Below are positions 1 to 7,048 of a DNA stretch of 13,207 nt, piece after piece. The position numbers were made by a program, and so were the translations under genes. Every line of letters begins with the position of its first letter. The first letter of the stretch is position 1. Origin of the DNA: Bradyrhizobium sp. (GTDB lineage Bacteria; Pseudomonadota; Alphaproteobacteria; Rhizobiales; Xanthobacteraceae); assembly GCA_028290165.1 (NCBI GenBank), contig JAQGKJ010000197.1:1-13207 (forward strand), given 5' to 3'. The notes under the pieces are model-generated. The model was not told the origin of the DNA. It worked only from the letters and a program-made list of their open reading frames with translations, and ran no database searches.

Positions 1-381
1 CATTGGGTGGTCGAGGATTGCGGCACCATCATCAATCCACAGCTGGTCGACGAGCAAATTCGGGGCGGCGTCGTGCAGGGCCTCGGTGCCGCGCTGTTCG
101 AAAAATGCATCTACGATGAGCGGGGACAGCTCACCAACGCCAACATGGCCGATTATCTGGTTCCGATGTCGGGTGTAATGCCCGATATCGATGTGGGGCA
201 TGTGGTGTCGCCGACGTCAGAGACGGAGCTGGGGGCAAAGGGGGCGGGCGAGGCCGGCACGGCGGGAGCAGCCGCAGCGGTGGCCAACGCCGTGAACGAT
301 GCGCTGAAGCCGTTCGGCGCGGTAATTACCGAGATTCCGTTGACGCCTCAGATTATCTTGACGGCATTGGGGCGCATCTGA
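1..381 (+). CDS. Molybdenum hydroxylase large (molybdopterin-binding) subunit, C-terminal part
   Basis: This is the last 126 residues of a xanthine dehydrogenase/CO dehydrogenase (CoxL-like) large subunit; the 5' part lies outside the window and the frame is open from base 1. Enzymes of this family hydroxylate heterocycles, aldehydes or CO using a Mo-pterin cofactor, with FAD and 2Fe-2S subunits as partners. Seen in the sequence: the block VEDCGTIINPQLVDEQIRGG followed by VQGLGAALFE, typical of the C-terminal Mo-binding domain, and the motif GAKGAGEAGTAG near residue 80, whose Glu matches the conserved catalytic glutamate of the family. The protein ends normally at a TGA. The substrate cannot be told from this fragment. 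The partner subunits are not in the window and would be upstream if clustered. Family assignment is firm; the specific enzyme is open. Confidence 0.9.
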   Translation, partial: HWVVEDCGTIINPQLVDEQIRGGVVQGLGAALFEKCIYDERGQLTNANMADYLVPMSGVMPDIDVGHVVSPTSETELGAKGAGEAGTAGAAAAVANAVNDALKPFGAVITEIPLTPQIILTALGRI

Positions 382-394
382 GCGCGGACACACC

Positions 395-452
395 AAAAAA
401 GCCAAGCGAGCCGCCGGCCCGAATCCGAAATCCGCTTATGGCGTGCCGGCGG
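395..452 (-). terminator. Possible terminator between convergent genes
   Basis: An 8-bp perfect inverted repeat, CCGCCGGC (411-418) and GCCGGCGG (445-452), spans the end of the small secreted protein gene. On the minus strand it is followed by a run of six T (395-400). The loop is long (26 nt) and the T run starts 10 nt past the stem, so this is only a weak candidate for an intrinsic terminator of the minus-strand gene. Confidence 0.3.
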
Positions 453-831
453 TATTAAAGCGGGAAAGGTCGCAATCGGGCTCGGCATAGTGAGTCCGGC
501 GCAGCCCCTCTTGATCTTCAGCAACGGTCGGACGGCAACGGGCCTGCCAGGCGGCGCGGCCCTCTGCGTCAGCCTTTTGTTCCTCGGGTGTCAGCGCAGC
601 GGCGCGAACGACGCCACCGCCATTGATGCTGAAGTCAGTGGATTGGCTGGGAGTAAGCGGAAGCCCGGCGGCGATGGCCGCCGCCTTCGCTCTTGCCGCG
701 GCAGCGGCTGCCCTGGCGGCGCTGGCCGCGTCGGCCGCATGTCCATGATCCATCGACCAGGAACCCTGTTGCGCGGATGCAGCAGAGATGCAGGCAGCGG
801 AAATCAGCAAGGCACCCAGAATAGTACGCAT
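436..831 (-). CDS. Small secreted Ala-rich protein of unknown function
   Basis: This 131-residue protein matches no family I can name. Residues 1-20 form a clear Sec signal peptide (MRTILGALLISAACISAASA) with probable cleavage before QQ. Then comes an Ala/Arg/Lys-rich stretch (about residues 32-56) that could form a helix, a Ser/Thr/Gly linker, and a more polar C-terminal part with two cysteines (CRPTV and DCDLS) that could pair in the periplasm. The ATG is preceded by AGAGG with 9-nt spacing. The gene faces the molybdenum hydroxylase and is separated from the upstream dehydrogenase by a probable terminator, so it is likely transcribed alone. The plus-strand ORF across it lacks any protein-like features. 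The signal peptide makes a real gene likely; function is unknown. Confidence 0.75.
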   Translation of the reverse strand: MRTILGALLISAACISAASAQQGSWSMDHGHAADAASAARAAAAAARAKAAAIAAGLPLTPSQSTDFSINGGGVVRAAALTPEEQKADAEGRAAWQARCRPTVAEDQEGLRRTHYAEPDCDLSRFNTAGTP

Positions 832-900
832 TTTACATAACCTCTAGGAATTAGGATGGTCGCGCCGTCTGTTGCTATCCGGGGAACGTTGAGGGCGCGT

Positions 901-931
901 AAAGCAAACTCGTTAGCGCACTCGCAACGAG
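901..931 (-). terminator. Probable intrinsic terminator of the dehydrogenase/desaturase group
   Basis: CTCGTT (909-914) pairs with AACGAG (926-931), and GCG (916-918) pairs with CGC (923-925). This gives a 9-bp stem with one bulged base and a 4-nt loop. On the minus strand the stem is followed directly by TTTGCTTT (908-901). It lies about 70 nt past the stop codon of the alcohol dehydrogenase, which suits termination of that transcript before the small secreted protein gene. No T run follows on the plus strand. Confidence 0.6.
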
Positions 932-1003
932 ATGCATCGAATTCTAACTATGGACCGGGGACACGAGACTATTACCGCGCGTTGTTGCTCCGCGCCCGTC
1001 ATC

Positions 1004-2155
1004 TTACTCCGCCGCGCGGGTAAGCGTCTCCGCTTGCCGGATGGTGACGACCACTTTGATGGCATCTTCGACCCGGTCTCGCGCGTATCTTAGCGCGGTG
1101 GGCAGATCGGCGAGTGCGAAGGTGTGGGTGTGGATTTTAGTCGCATCGAACCGCTTTTCCGCCATCAAAGCCATGGCGCGGCGGGTGGCGCTGCGGCCTT
1201 CGCCGCGAATGCCGTAGACGTAGATGTTGTTCTTCACGAGATGAGCCAGATCGGTCGTCACCGGGTCGTGCGGGAACGCCGCCAGACAGATTTTCCCGCC
1301 GCGATTGGCCATGTGAATGGCCTGGTTGACGGTGGCTTCGGTACCGGCACACTCGACCACGTAATCCGCGCCGATTCCCCCGGTGAACTGCTTTACAACA
1401 TCGACCGCATTTTCCTCGGCGACGTTGATGACACGGTCGGCTCCCAACTCCCGACCGATCGCCAGCCGCCTGTTGCGCGTTCCCGTGAGAATAACCGGGC
1501 TCGCACCAAGCGCCTTTGCAACCGCTACCGCGAGCAACCCGATCGGTCCTGGACCAATCACCACGACGCTCTCACCTGCGACCAGCCCGCCAAGTTCGGT
1601 CAGGCCGTACATGGAAGTCCCGGCGGTAACGACCAGGGTGGCCTCCGCGTCACTCATCGTGTCGGGCACCCGTGCCAGCGTGTTGATATGATTGACCGCG
1701 TATTCGGCAAAACCTCCATCCGTGGTGAACCCGTTGGCGCGATGACCTTTGTCCGGCCTCCCATAGTTGAGGCAGGAAGTGTACATGCCCTGGCGGCACC
1801 GCTTGCACTGGCCGCAACCGGCATGGATCTCCACGCTGACGCGCTCGCCGATGTCGAACTCGTCGACGTCGGGTCCGAGCGCGGCAACCATGCCCATATA
1901 TTCATGGCCGGGCGTGAAATTCTTGTTGAAGGGCAGGCCGCCTAAAATGCTCGCCGGCGAGCCGCCATGGATGATCTCAAGGTCGGTCGCGCAGATCGCG
2001 ACGGCGTCGATGCGGACCAGAACTTCCGCACGTCCTGGGACCGGTGTGGGTTTGTCACGCAGCAAGAGCTCATCCGGGTCGCCCAAAACCCAAGCCTTCA
2101 TTTGCGCAGGGACGGGAAAATTGGGAGGTGTCTTCACGCCGGCGGGGTCGTACAT
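1004..2155 (-). CDS. Zinc-dependent MDR alcohol dehydrogenase
   Basis: A 383-residue medium-chain dehydrogenase/reductase that oxidises an alcohol or polyol with NAD(P)+ in the cytoplasm. Seen: a catalytic zinc Cys55 in AICATD, GHE at 83-85, a structural zinc set Cys114, 117, 120 and 128 (CxxCxxCx7C), and a Rossmann motif GPGPIG at 201-206. The end of the second beta strand reads TGTRNRRL with no acidic residue, which hints at NADP rather than NAD (inference). The start at 2155 is preferred over the ATG at 2164 because AGGA lies 8 nt upstream of it. The domain order resembles sorbitol or threonine dehydrogenases, but the substrate cannot be fixed. It lies 72 nt downstream of the small membrane protein gene on the same strand, so it may be the last gene of the desaturase operon; a terminator hairpin follows. 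Confidence 0.88.
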   Translation of the reverse strand: MYDPAGVKTPPNFPVPAQMKAWVLGDPDELLLRDKPTPVPGRAEVLVRIDAVAICATDLEIIHGGSPASILGGLPFNKNFTPGHEYMGMVAALGPDVDEFDIGERVSVEIHAGCGQCKRCRQGMYTSCLNYGRPDKGHRANGFTTDGGFAEYAVNHINTLARVPDTMSDAEATLVVTAGTSMYGLTELGGLVAGESVVVIGPGPIGLLAVAVAKALGASPVILTGTRNRRLAIGRELGADRVINVAEENAVDVVKQFTGGIGADYVVECAGTEATVNQAIHMANRGGKICLAAFPHDPVTTDLAHLVKNNIYVYGIRGEGRSATRRAMALMAEKRFDATKIHTHTFALADLPTALRYARDRVEDAIKVVVTIRQAETLTRAAE

Positions 2156-2227
2156 TGAGCGCATCCTTGATGTACGGAAAACCTTACCGGAAATTGTCGA
2201 CGGATGAAATCGCCCCTGTCAAGCACG

Positions 2228-2428
2228 TTAGGCGTCGGGGCGGACACCGCCGGCTGATTCGTCGCGCTTGACCTCGGGAAACAGCCACATTGCGAAGATC
2301 ATGAAGAAACCGAGAAATGCGACGAGGTACTGGATGCGATCGTGCCCAAGTCTATGCTGGAAATAAAAGGCAGCAGCCGAAACCAGCACCACGAGCAACG
2401 AAAGTCCGAGTTTGATTTTTACAGGCAT
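2228..2428 (-). CDS. Small two-helix membrane protein
   Basis: A 66-residue protein starting MPVKIKLGLS, with two predicted membrane helices (about residues 7-22 and 35-51). They are separated by a short polar loop containing FQHRLGHDR, and a charged C-terminal tail follows (VKRDESAGG). I do not recognise a family. The frame runs open upstream to 2497, but that would overlap the preceding gene; the ATG at 2428 lies 19 nt after that gene's stop and has GGGAA about 7 nt upstream. With its neighbours it appears to form a minus-strand operon headed by the desaturase family enzyme. An accessory or membrane-partner role for that enzyme is a guess from context only. Confidence 0.65.
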   Translation of the reverse strand: MPVKIKLGLSLLVVLVSAAAFYFQHRLGHDRIQYLVAFLGFFMIFAMWLFPEVKRDESAGGVRPDA

Positions 2429-2447
2429 GGCTTGATTCCCGATCAGT

Positions 2448-2846
2448 TCACGACAGACCCGTCCAAGCAGGCCCGCCGATCTTTGCGAGCACCGCAAGGG
2501 CCAGCACCTGGACGCCCACCAGCACGATCAGGCCGGCGTTCCCGTCGCGCAGCGACGGCGGCCATACCTCGAAAAGCCCCGGTGCAAACAGAACGACAAG
2601 ACCGGCCACGACGATCAACGTACTCCACCGGAGTTCAGCGTAGCCGTAAAGTCCAGTACCCGCCAGAAGCGCTACCAGCAATGCCGCGTTGCCGACAATC
2701 AGCAGCATCGCAGTGCCCGATCTCGCGGAATTCGGGCGGGAGCGCAGTGGAAACATCCCGGCAACGATCAGGAATGCGACCGTACAGATGGTTGCAAACC
2801 CGGCGAACCAGAGCAGCGAAGCCCAGTGCGGTTCGATGGCATCCAT
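2448..2846 (-). CDS. Four-helix inner-membrane protein of unknown function
   Basis: A 132-residue, very hydrophobic protein with about four membrane helices (residues about 10-31, 45-65, 73-92 and 104-121) joined by short loops rich in Arg and Ser, such as RSRPNSARSG. No catalytic motif or known family is recognised. It begins 33 nt after the stop of the desaturase family gene and ends 19 nt before the next small membrane protein, consistent with one transcript. Hydrophobicity over the whole length and the operon-like spacing support a real gene over the plus-strand ORFs in the same place. Its pairing with a membrane oxygenase suggests a role at the inner membrane; this is inference. Confidence 0.72.
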   Translation of the reverse strand: MDAIEPHWASLLWFAGFATICTVAFLIVAGMFPLRSRPNSARSGTAMLLIVGNAALLVALLAGTGLYGYAELRWSTLIVVAGLVVLFAPGLFEVWPPSLRDGNAGLIVLVGVQVLALAVLAKIGGPAWTGLS

Positions 2847-2879
2847 GACTAGTCTACCTGTCTCCGCGGCCCCTGACAG

Positions 2880-3683
2880 CTATTCGGCCGGCGCAGCAAA
2901 TCCTGCCGGCGTTTCCGCCGCGCGCGGCTTCGGTGTGCGCGAGGTCTTGCGCATGTTGGTCTTGACGAAGCGATGATCATATCCGTTGAAGAGATGGCCG
3001 ACCAGACCGCGATCGAGATCGGAGGTGCCGAACAGCCAATCCATAATGGGGAAAGTGAGATTCATGTTCCGCTCCATCATGATCGACTGATCGTGATGGG
3101 CCGTATGATGACGTCTGATCGTGTTGACCAGCGGCACGTTGCGCACGAACCAGTTCTCATCGACGTGGCAGCAGAAGTGCATGAACTCGTAGATCAGGTA
3201 CATTGATGTCGTGGTCGAGATGAGCAGCCAGCCGACGTTGGGTGAGATCAGCGAGCCGAGAACGAGAGCCGGCGGGATCGACATCATCGTGAAGGTAACC
3301 AGCGCGTAGGGAGGAAAGAAAGTCACGCGCCAGTCGTTATGGTCCGCGAAGCGCATCTCCTTTTCGGTGAAGAACTGGTGATGCATCAGCGTGTGACGGT
3401 TGTAGATCGCGCGGAACGCCTTCACTTGCGACGGGCGGTGCATGACGAAGCGGTGAATCCACCACTCGAAGAAGTTGGCGGCGAGGAAAGTCACGGGAAC
3501 GATCCCCAACTCCCACCAGCGCAAATCGCTGATGTTCGCGAAATAGACCGACAGCGCCGTGAACCCGATCACATAGATGACGAAGGCATGAAGCCAACCA
3601 TTGTACCATCCCGCGATGCGGTGACGATACGTCGCCCGATAGCTCCGCTGCCGCTCTGTCATCGGACTCGATGCTAGTTCCAT
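2880..3683 (-). CDS. Fatty acid hydroxylase / sterol desaturase family membrane enzyme
   Basis: A 267-residue integral membrane di-iron enzyme of the fatty acid hydroxylase superfamily. Members use O2 and an electron donor to hydroxylate or desaturate lipids, sterols, carotenoids or hopanoid-like compounds. Seen: the histidine clusters H77-x4-H82, H97-x3-HH102, H169-x3-H173 and H193-xx-HH197, in the family order, and about four membrane spans (roughly 33-50, 60-75, 122-142 and 150-168). The basic, proline-rich tail after residue 240 is probably cytoplasmic. The ATG at 3683 has GAGGAG upstream with good spacing. It is the first gene of the minus-strand group and shares a divergent promoter region with the liv operon. 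Which lipid it acts on cannot be read from the sequence. Family assignment is confident. Confidence 0.9.
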   Translation of the reverse strand: MELASSPMTERQRSYRATYRHRIAGWYNGWLHAFVIYVIGFTALSVYFANISDLRWWELGIVPVTFLAANFFEWWIHRFVMHRPSQVKAFRAIYNRHTLMHHQFFTEKEMRFADHNDWRVTFFPPYALVTFTMMSIPPALVLGSLISPNVGWLLISTTTSMYLIYEFMHFCCHVDENWFVRNVPLVNTIRRHHTAHHDQSIMMERNMNLTFPIMDWLFGTSDLDRGLVGHLFNGYDHRFVKTNMRKTSRTPKPRAAETPAGFAAPAE

Positions 3684-3724
3684 CAGGCCGTCTCCTCATC
3701 ATCTTCGACAAACAAATTTCGCCT

Positions 3725-3753
3725 AATATATCACCAATCTATCAGTCCCGCAA
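3725..3753 (-). promoter_or_regulatory. Promoter of the desaturase operon
   Basis: On the minus strand, TTGCGG (3753-3748) and TATATT (3730-3725) sit 17 nt apart, and TG one base before the -10 makes it an extended -10 (TGATATATT). Transcription would start near 3718, giving a leader of about 35 nt. The same TGATATATT word occurs in the opposite direction at 3812-3820. Confidence 0.55.
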
Positions 3754-3809
3754 AGGTCTTTCCGGGCGCATTTCACAGGCATTGCGCGAAAAAATCGCTT
3801 GATGAGATG

Positions 3810-3830
3810 CCTGATATATTTATGGTATGC
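3810..3830 (+). promoter_or_regulatory. Putative GntR operator overlapping the liv operon promoter
   Basis: The 21-bp element CCTGATATAT-TTAT-GGTATGC matches the element before gntR at 10860-10880: 10 of 10 in the first block, the same 4-nt gap, and 5 of 7 in the second block. TGATATATT here also reads as an extended -10, so the site would cover the RNA polymerase contact and start region, as expected for repression. TGGTATGCCA (3823-3832) is an imperfect palindrome like those bound by FCD-type GntR proteins. No good -35 is seen at the right distance from this -10; TTGATG (3799-3804) is a possible alternative paired with TGGTAT. Binding is inferred only from sequence matching. Confidence 0.5.
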
Positions 3831-3877
3831 CAACAAAAACGCGTAGCAGATGCGCGCTGACAACTGGGGAGGCACCT

Positions 3878-5152
3878 ATGAAGCTCACGCGTCGCGAATT
3901 TTCCAGACTTGCGGGCAGTGGCGTCCTGGCAGCTGCCGCGCCGGGCGTCTTTGCACCGGCCCTCGCACAGGATAAGCCGCTGCGGATCGGAATCATTGCG
4001 CCGCGATCGGGCGCCGCCGGCACCGCCGGTGAGTGCGGAATTCGCGCGGTCCAATGGGCGACCGAGCGGATGAACAAGGATGGCGGCATCGCCGGGCGCA
4101 AGATCGAGCTCGTGTTTGAGGAAGAAACCAATCCGAAAGACACGATCGAGCGTTTTCGACGACTGATCCTGCAGGAAAAGGTTGAGGCGGTCCACGGCTT
4201 GATCTCGACGGGCGTCAGCCTGGGCGTCGCGCCCGTGGCGGAGGAGGAACAAGCGCTCACGGTGATGTGGGACGGTACCACGCAGGACGGTGTCAAGGAG
4301 ACGATGCCGAATCCGAAATACGTGTTCCGCTCAACCGACAACGAATGCGAAGCTGTGATGGGATCGCTGCTCGCGATCAAGTACTTCAAGGGCAAATTCA
4401 AGCGGGTGGCCGGTATCAATCCCGATTATTCCTATGGCCGCAACAACTGGGAGGCCTTCCAGCAGATTCTTGCTCGCTTCGGCGTCGAGGCAGAATTCGT
4501 CGCCGAACAATGGCCGAAGGTCGGGACCATGGACTTGACCTCCCACATCGCCGCCCTCAACGCCGCCAAGCCAGACCTGATCTTCTCCTCGATGCTGTTT
4601 GCCGATCTTCCGGTGTTCATGAAGCAGGGACACGCCGCCGGTCTGTTCGACGGCGTCAAACTGGTGTTGCCGGCGGCCGGCTGGCAGATCAATCAGCTGA
4701 AGAAGGAGTTCATGCCGGAGGGCATCATCTTCGGCCACAACACGCTTTACTTCGATCACCCGCAAGCCTCCGCGCTGCAGAAGGCATTCGTTCAGGATTA
4801 CATCGAGCGCTATAAAGAGGTGCCGCACTGGGAAGCAGACCGGGCCTATTTCGCGCTTGCCACCTACAAGGCCGGCGTCGAGGCCGCGCAAAAGGCTGCG
4901 AATAAATGGCCGACGCCCGAACAGGTGGCGGCGGCGATGCCCGGCCTCGAGGTCGAAAGCCTCGGCGGCAAGGGCCGCTTCCGCAAGGACAAGGTTGCCG
5001 AGCAGGTTTTCTATCAGGGGCCGTCCACCAACAACAACAAATACGATTTTCCGACGCTGGCCTCGATCGACACCTTCCAGGCGGAGCAGTTGCAGAAGCC
5101 GCCCGGCATGGATTTCTGGGAGTGGATCAAGACCGCCAAGCTGCCGGTCTGA
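3878..5152 (+). CDS. Liv-type ABC transporter periplasmic substrate-binding protein (Tat-exported)
   Basis: A 424-residue periplasmic binding protein of the branched-chain amino acid/amide (Peripl_BP_6) type. It should capture a small solute and deliver it to the LivHM permease encoded next to it. The N-terminus carries a twin-arginine signal (LTRREFSRLAG, then a hydrophobic Ala-rich stretch, cleavage probably after ALA at about residue 32). The mature protein begins LRIGIIAPRSGAAG, the usual first strand and ligand loop, followed by AAVQWATERMN-like helix residues and GGIAGRKIEL. The ATG at 3878 is chosen over the upstream in-frame ATG at 3827 because GGGGAGG lies 5 nt before it and the Tat signal then starts properly. 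First gene of the operon; livH starts 3 nt after its stop. The ligand is unknown, since LIV proteins bind amino acids, aromatic acids, urea and amides. Confidence 0.93.
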   Translation: MKLTRREFSRLAGSGVLAAAAPGVFAPALAQDKPLRIGIIAPRSGAAGTAGECGIRAVQWATERMNKDGGIAGRKIELVFEEETNPKDTIERFRRLILQEKVEAVHGLISTGVSLGVAPVAEEEQALTVMWDGTTQDGVKETMPNPKYVFRSTDNECEAVMGSLLAIKYFKGKFKRVAGINPDYSYGRNNWEAFQQILARFGVEAEFVAEQWPKVGTMDLTSHIAALNAAKPDLIFSSMLFADLPVFMKQGHAAGLFDGVKLVLPAAGWQINQLKKEFMPEGIIFGHNTLYFDHPQASALQKAFVQDYIERYKEVPHWEADRAYFALATYKAGVEAAQKAANKWPTPEQVAAAMPGLEVESLGGKGRFRKDKVAEQVFYQGPSTNNNKYDFPTLASIDTFQAEQLQKPPGMDFWEWIKTAKLPV

Positions 5153-5155
5153 GGC

Positions 5156-6037
5156 ATGACGGAGTTTGTGGATGTCGTCCTTGGCGGGACCTTCCACGCC
5201 GCGGTGCTGTTTCTCGTGGCCGCAGGCCTGCAGCTTGTGTTCGGCGTCCAGAAGATTGTCAATCTGGCCTGCGGGTCCTTTTACGCGCTGGGAGCCTATT
5301 TTGGGATCACCGCGGTCGGCATTGCCATCAAGATCGGCATGCCGCCGCCGCTGTTCTTTCCAGTCCTGATCATCGCCGGCTTGGCGATCGGCCTCGTTGG
5401 ACTGCCTATCGAGCGCGTCTTGCGCACGATCTACCGCCGCGACGAGAGCTATCAACTCCTGATCACCTTCGGTTTTCTTTTGATGTTTCAGGACGCGTTT
5501 CGTTATCTCTGGGGCGCGACGCCGCGAACGATGGACAACGTCTATCTCGCCTACGGCACGGCGCATGTCCTGGGAGTTCGGGTGCCGACCTATAATCTGC
5601 TGGTGATTGCGGCGAGTCTCGCGATCGCAGCCGCGCTCGGTCTTTTTCTCGAACGGACCAAGACCGGGCGTATCGTACGTGCCACTGCCGAAAATCGCGA
5701 CATGGCCGAAGGGCTTGGCGTTAATGCGTCGAAGATCTTTGCGCTCGTTTTTACCGTGGGCTGCATGCTCGGCACGGTTGGGGGCGCGCTGGTGGTGCCG
5801 TCAGGCGCCGCATCGCTTGATATGGCCGTTGAACTTGTCGTGGAATCTTTCGCGGTGGTTGTCATCGGCGGATTGGGCAGCATGCGCGGGGCCTTGGTCG
5901 GCGCGTTGGTCGTCGGATTAATGCGCGCGGCGGCAATTTCGCTAATGCCCGAACTGGAGATGCTGTCGGTATATCTGGTGGTGGTTATCGTGCTCATCCT
6001 CAGGCCATCCGGCCTGTTCGGGAAGGCGACCGCGTGA
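5156..6037 (+). CDS. livH: Liv-type ABC transporter permease (LivH family)
   Basis: A 293-residue inner-membrane permease with about eight hydrophobic helices. It carries the LivH family block LQLVFGVQKIVNLACGSFYA at residues 24-43. The cytoplasmic coupling loop (TKTGRIVRATAENRDMAEGL, about 170-190) should dock onto the ATPases, and a Gly-rich VVIGGLGSMRGALVGA segment lies near residue 238. It pairs with LivM to form the channel. The ATG follows the binding protein stop by 3 nt with GAGG too close to act as a normal ribosome site, so translation is probably coupled. The last codons overlap livM by 4 nt. The family is sure; the symbol denotes family membership, not a proven leucine substrate. 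Confidence 0.93.
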   Translation: MTEFVDVVLGGTFHAAVLFLVAAGLQLVFGVQKIVNLACGSFYALGAYFGITAVGIAIKIGMPPPLFFPVLIIAGLAIGLVGLPIERVLRTIYRRDESYQLLITFGFLLMFQDAFRYLWGATPRTMDNVYLAYGTAHVLGVRVPTYNLLVIAASLAIAAALGLFLERTKTGRIVRATAENRDMAEGLGVNASKIFALVFTVGCMLGTVGGALVVPSGAASLDMAVELVVESFAVVVIGGLGSMRGALVGALVVGLMRAAAISLMPELEMLSVYLVVVIVLILRPSGLFGKATA

Positions 6038-7047
6038 GCAACCCGTCGATCGACATTGGTGCTTGGGCGATTGTGCGACGGAGTGCGCCGCAACTCAACG
6101 GATTGTCGGTCCTGCTGGGGCTGATCGCCGTGATGGCGTTTTTGCCATTGATTGCCTCGCCCTATGTGCTGGTTCTGATGCTCCCCTTCATCGGCTACGG
6201 CATCGCGCTGTTAGGCTTCAATCTCCTGTTCGGAAGTGCAGGGCTTTTGTCGTTTGGACATGCGCTTTTTCTTGGCATCGGAGCCTATACAGTCGCGGCG
6301 CTGACTTCGAAATTCGGGGTTCTGAACTTCGAGATATTGCTGGTTGCGGCCGCGCTGATCTCCGGACTGATCGCGCTTGTGATCGGAATGCTGTGCGTCC
6401 GCTACACCCGGATTTTCTTCGGCATGTTGACGCTGGCATTCGGCATGCTGTTTCACTCCTTCCTGTTCAAATTCTACAGCGTCACCGGCGGCGACCAGGG
6501 TATGCGCGTGCTGAAGCCGCTGTTGTTTGGCGTGGAATGGCGCGGCGGCAAGACGGTGTTTCTGACCGGACCGTTCTACTATTATGTGCTTGTCTTGTTT
6601 GCACTGCTCGGGCTGGCGATGTGGCGCATTACTCAGTCACCGTTTGGCCTGCACCTGCGCGCGATCCGCGAGAATGCCGGCAAGGCCGCCTATCTCGGCG
6701 TGGAGATTTTCCGCATGCGGCTGGCCGCCTTCGTGATCTCGGCCGTCTATGGCGGAATCGGCGGAACGATCCTGGCTGTCACCACGGGATTGGCCGATCC
6801 TGAACTGGCCTATTGGACCCATTCGGGAAATCTGGTGTTTATGGCGGTACTCGGCGGCAGCGGAAACTTTGCAGGTCCTGCGATTGGCGCGCTGGTGTTC
6901 GTGGTGTTGCAGGATTTTGTAATGTCCATCACGCAATACTGGCGTTTTGTGATGGGTGGCGTGCTGGTGCTGCTCGTGGTCTTCATGCCGCAAGGTCTCT
7001 CGGGCGCCGTCGGGCTCCTCGCCAACAGGCGCAATGGAGGGCGATAA
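6034..7047 (+). CDS. livM: Liv-type ABC transporter permease (LivM family)
   Basis: A 337-residue inner-membrane permease with roughly nine to ten helices. Family landmarks are LLFGSAGLLSFGHALFLGIG (about residues 64-83), the coupling loop GLHLRAIRENAGKAAYLGVE (about 205-224), and the C-terminal GGSGNFAGPAIGALVF block. It starts with GTG, overlapping the livH stop by 4 nt, and GGAAGG at 6021-6026 gives 7-nt spacing. This combination indicates translational coupling within one mRNA. The protein ends in a basic tail (LLANRRNGGR). It partners LivH as the transmembrane core of the transporter. No truncation or missing block is seen. Confidence 0.93.
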   Translation: MSNPSIDIGAWAIVRRSAPQLNGLSVLLGLIAVMAFLPLIASPYVLVLMLPFIGYGIALLGFNLLFGSAGLLSFGHALFLGIGAYTVAALTSKFGVLNFEILLVAAALISGLIALVIGMLCVRYTRIFFGMLTLAFGMLFHSFLFKFYSVTGGDQGMRVLKPLLFGVEWRGGKTVFLTGPFYYYVLVLFALLGLAMWRITQSPFGLHLRAIRENAGKAAYLGVEIFRMRLAAFVISAVYGGIGGTILAVTTGLADPELAYWTHSGNLVFMAVLGGSGNFAGPAIGALVFVVLQDFVMSITQYWRFVMGGVLVLLVVFMPQGLSGAVGLLANRRNGGR

Positions 7048-7048
7048 G

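Noticed and set aside
1124..1945. A 273-codon plus-strand frame across the first alcohol dehydrogenase
   Set aside because: The minus-strand dehydrogenase has complete zinc and Rossmann motifs; the opposite frame has none.
3827..3877. An upstream in-frame ATG for the Liv-type binding protein
   Set aside because: It would add 17 residues ahead of the twin-arginine signal and lacks a ribosome site, and it lies within the putative operator; the ATG at 3878 has GGGGAGG at proper spacing.
4331..5566. A 411-codon open frame on the minus strand opposite the binding protein and livH
   Set aside because: It lies antisense to two well-supported genes, has a His/Arg/Asp-rich composition typical of the reverse frame of GC-rich coding DNA, and shows no recognisable domain or ribosome site.
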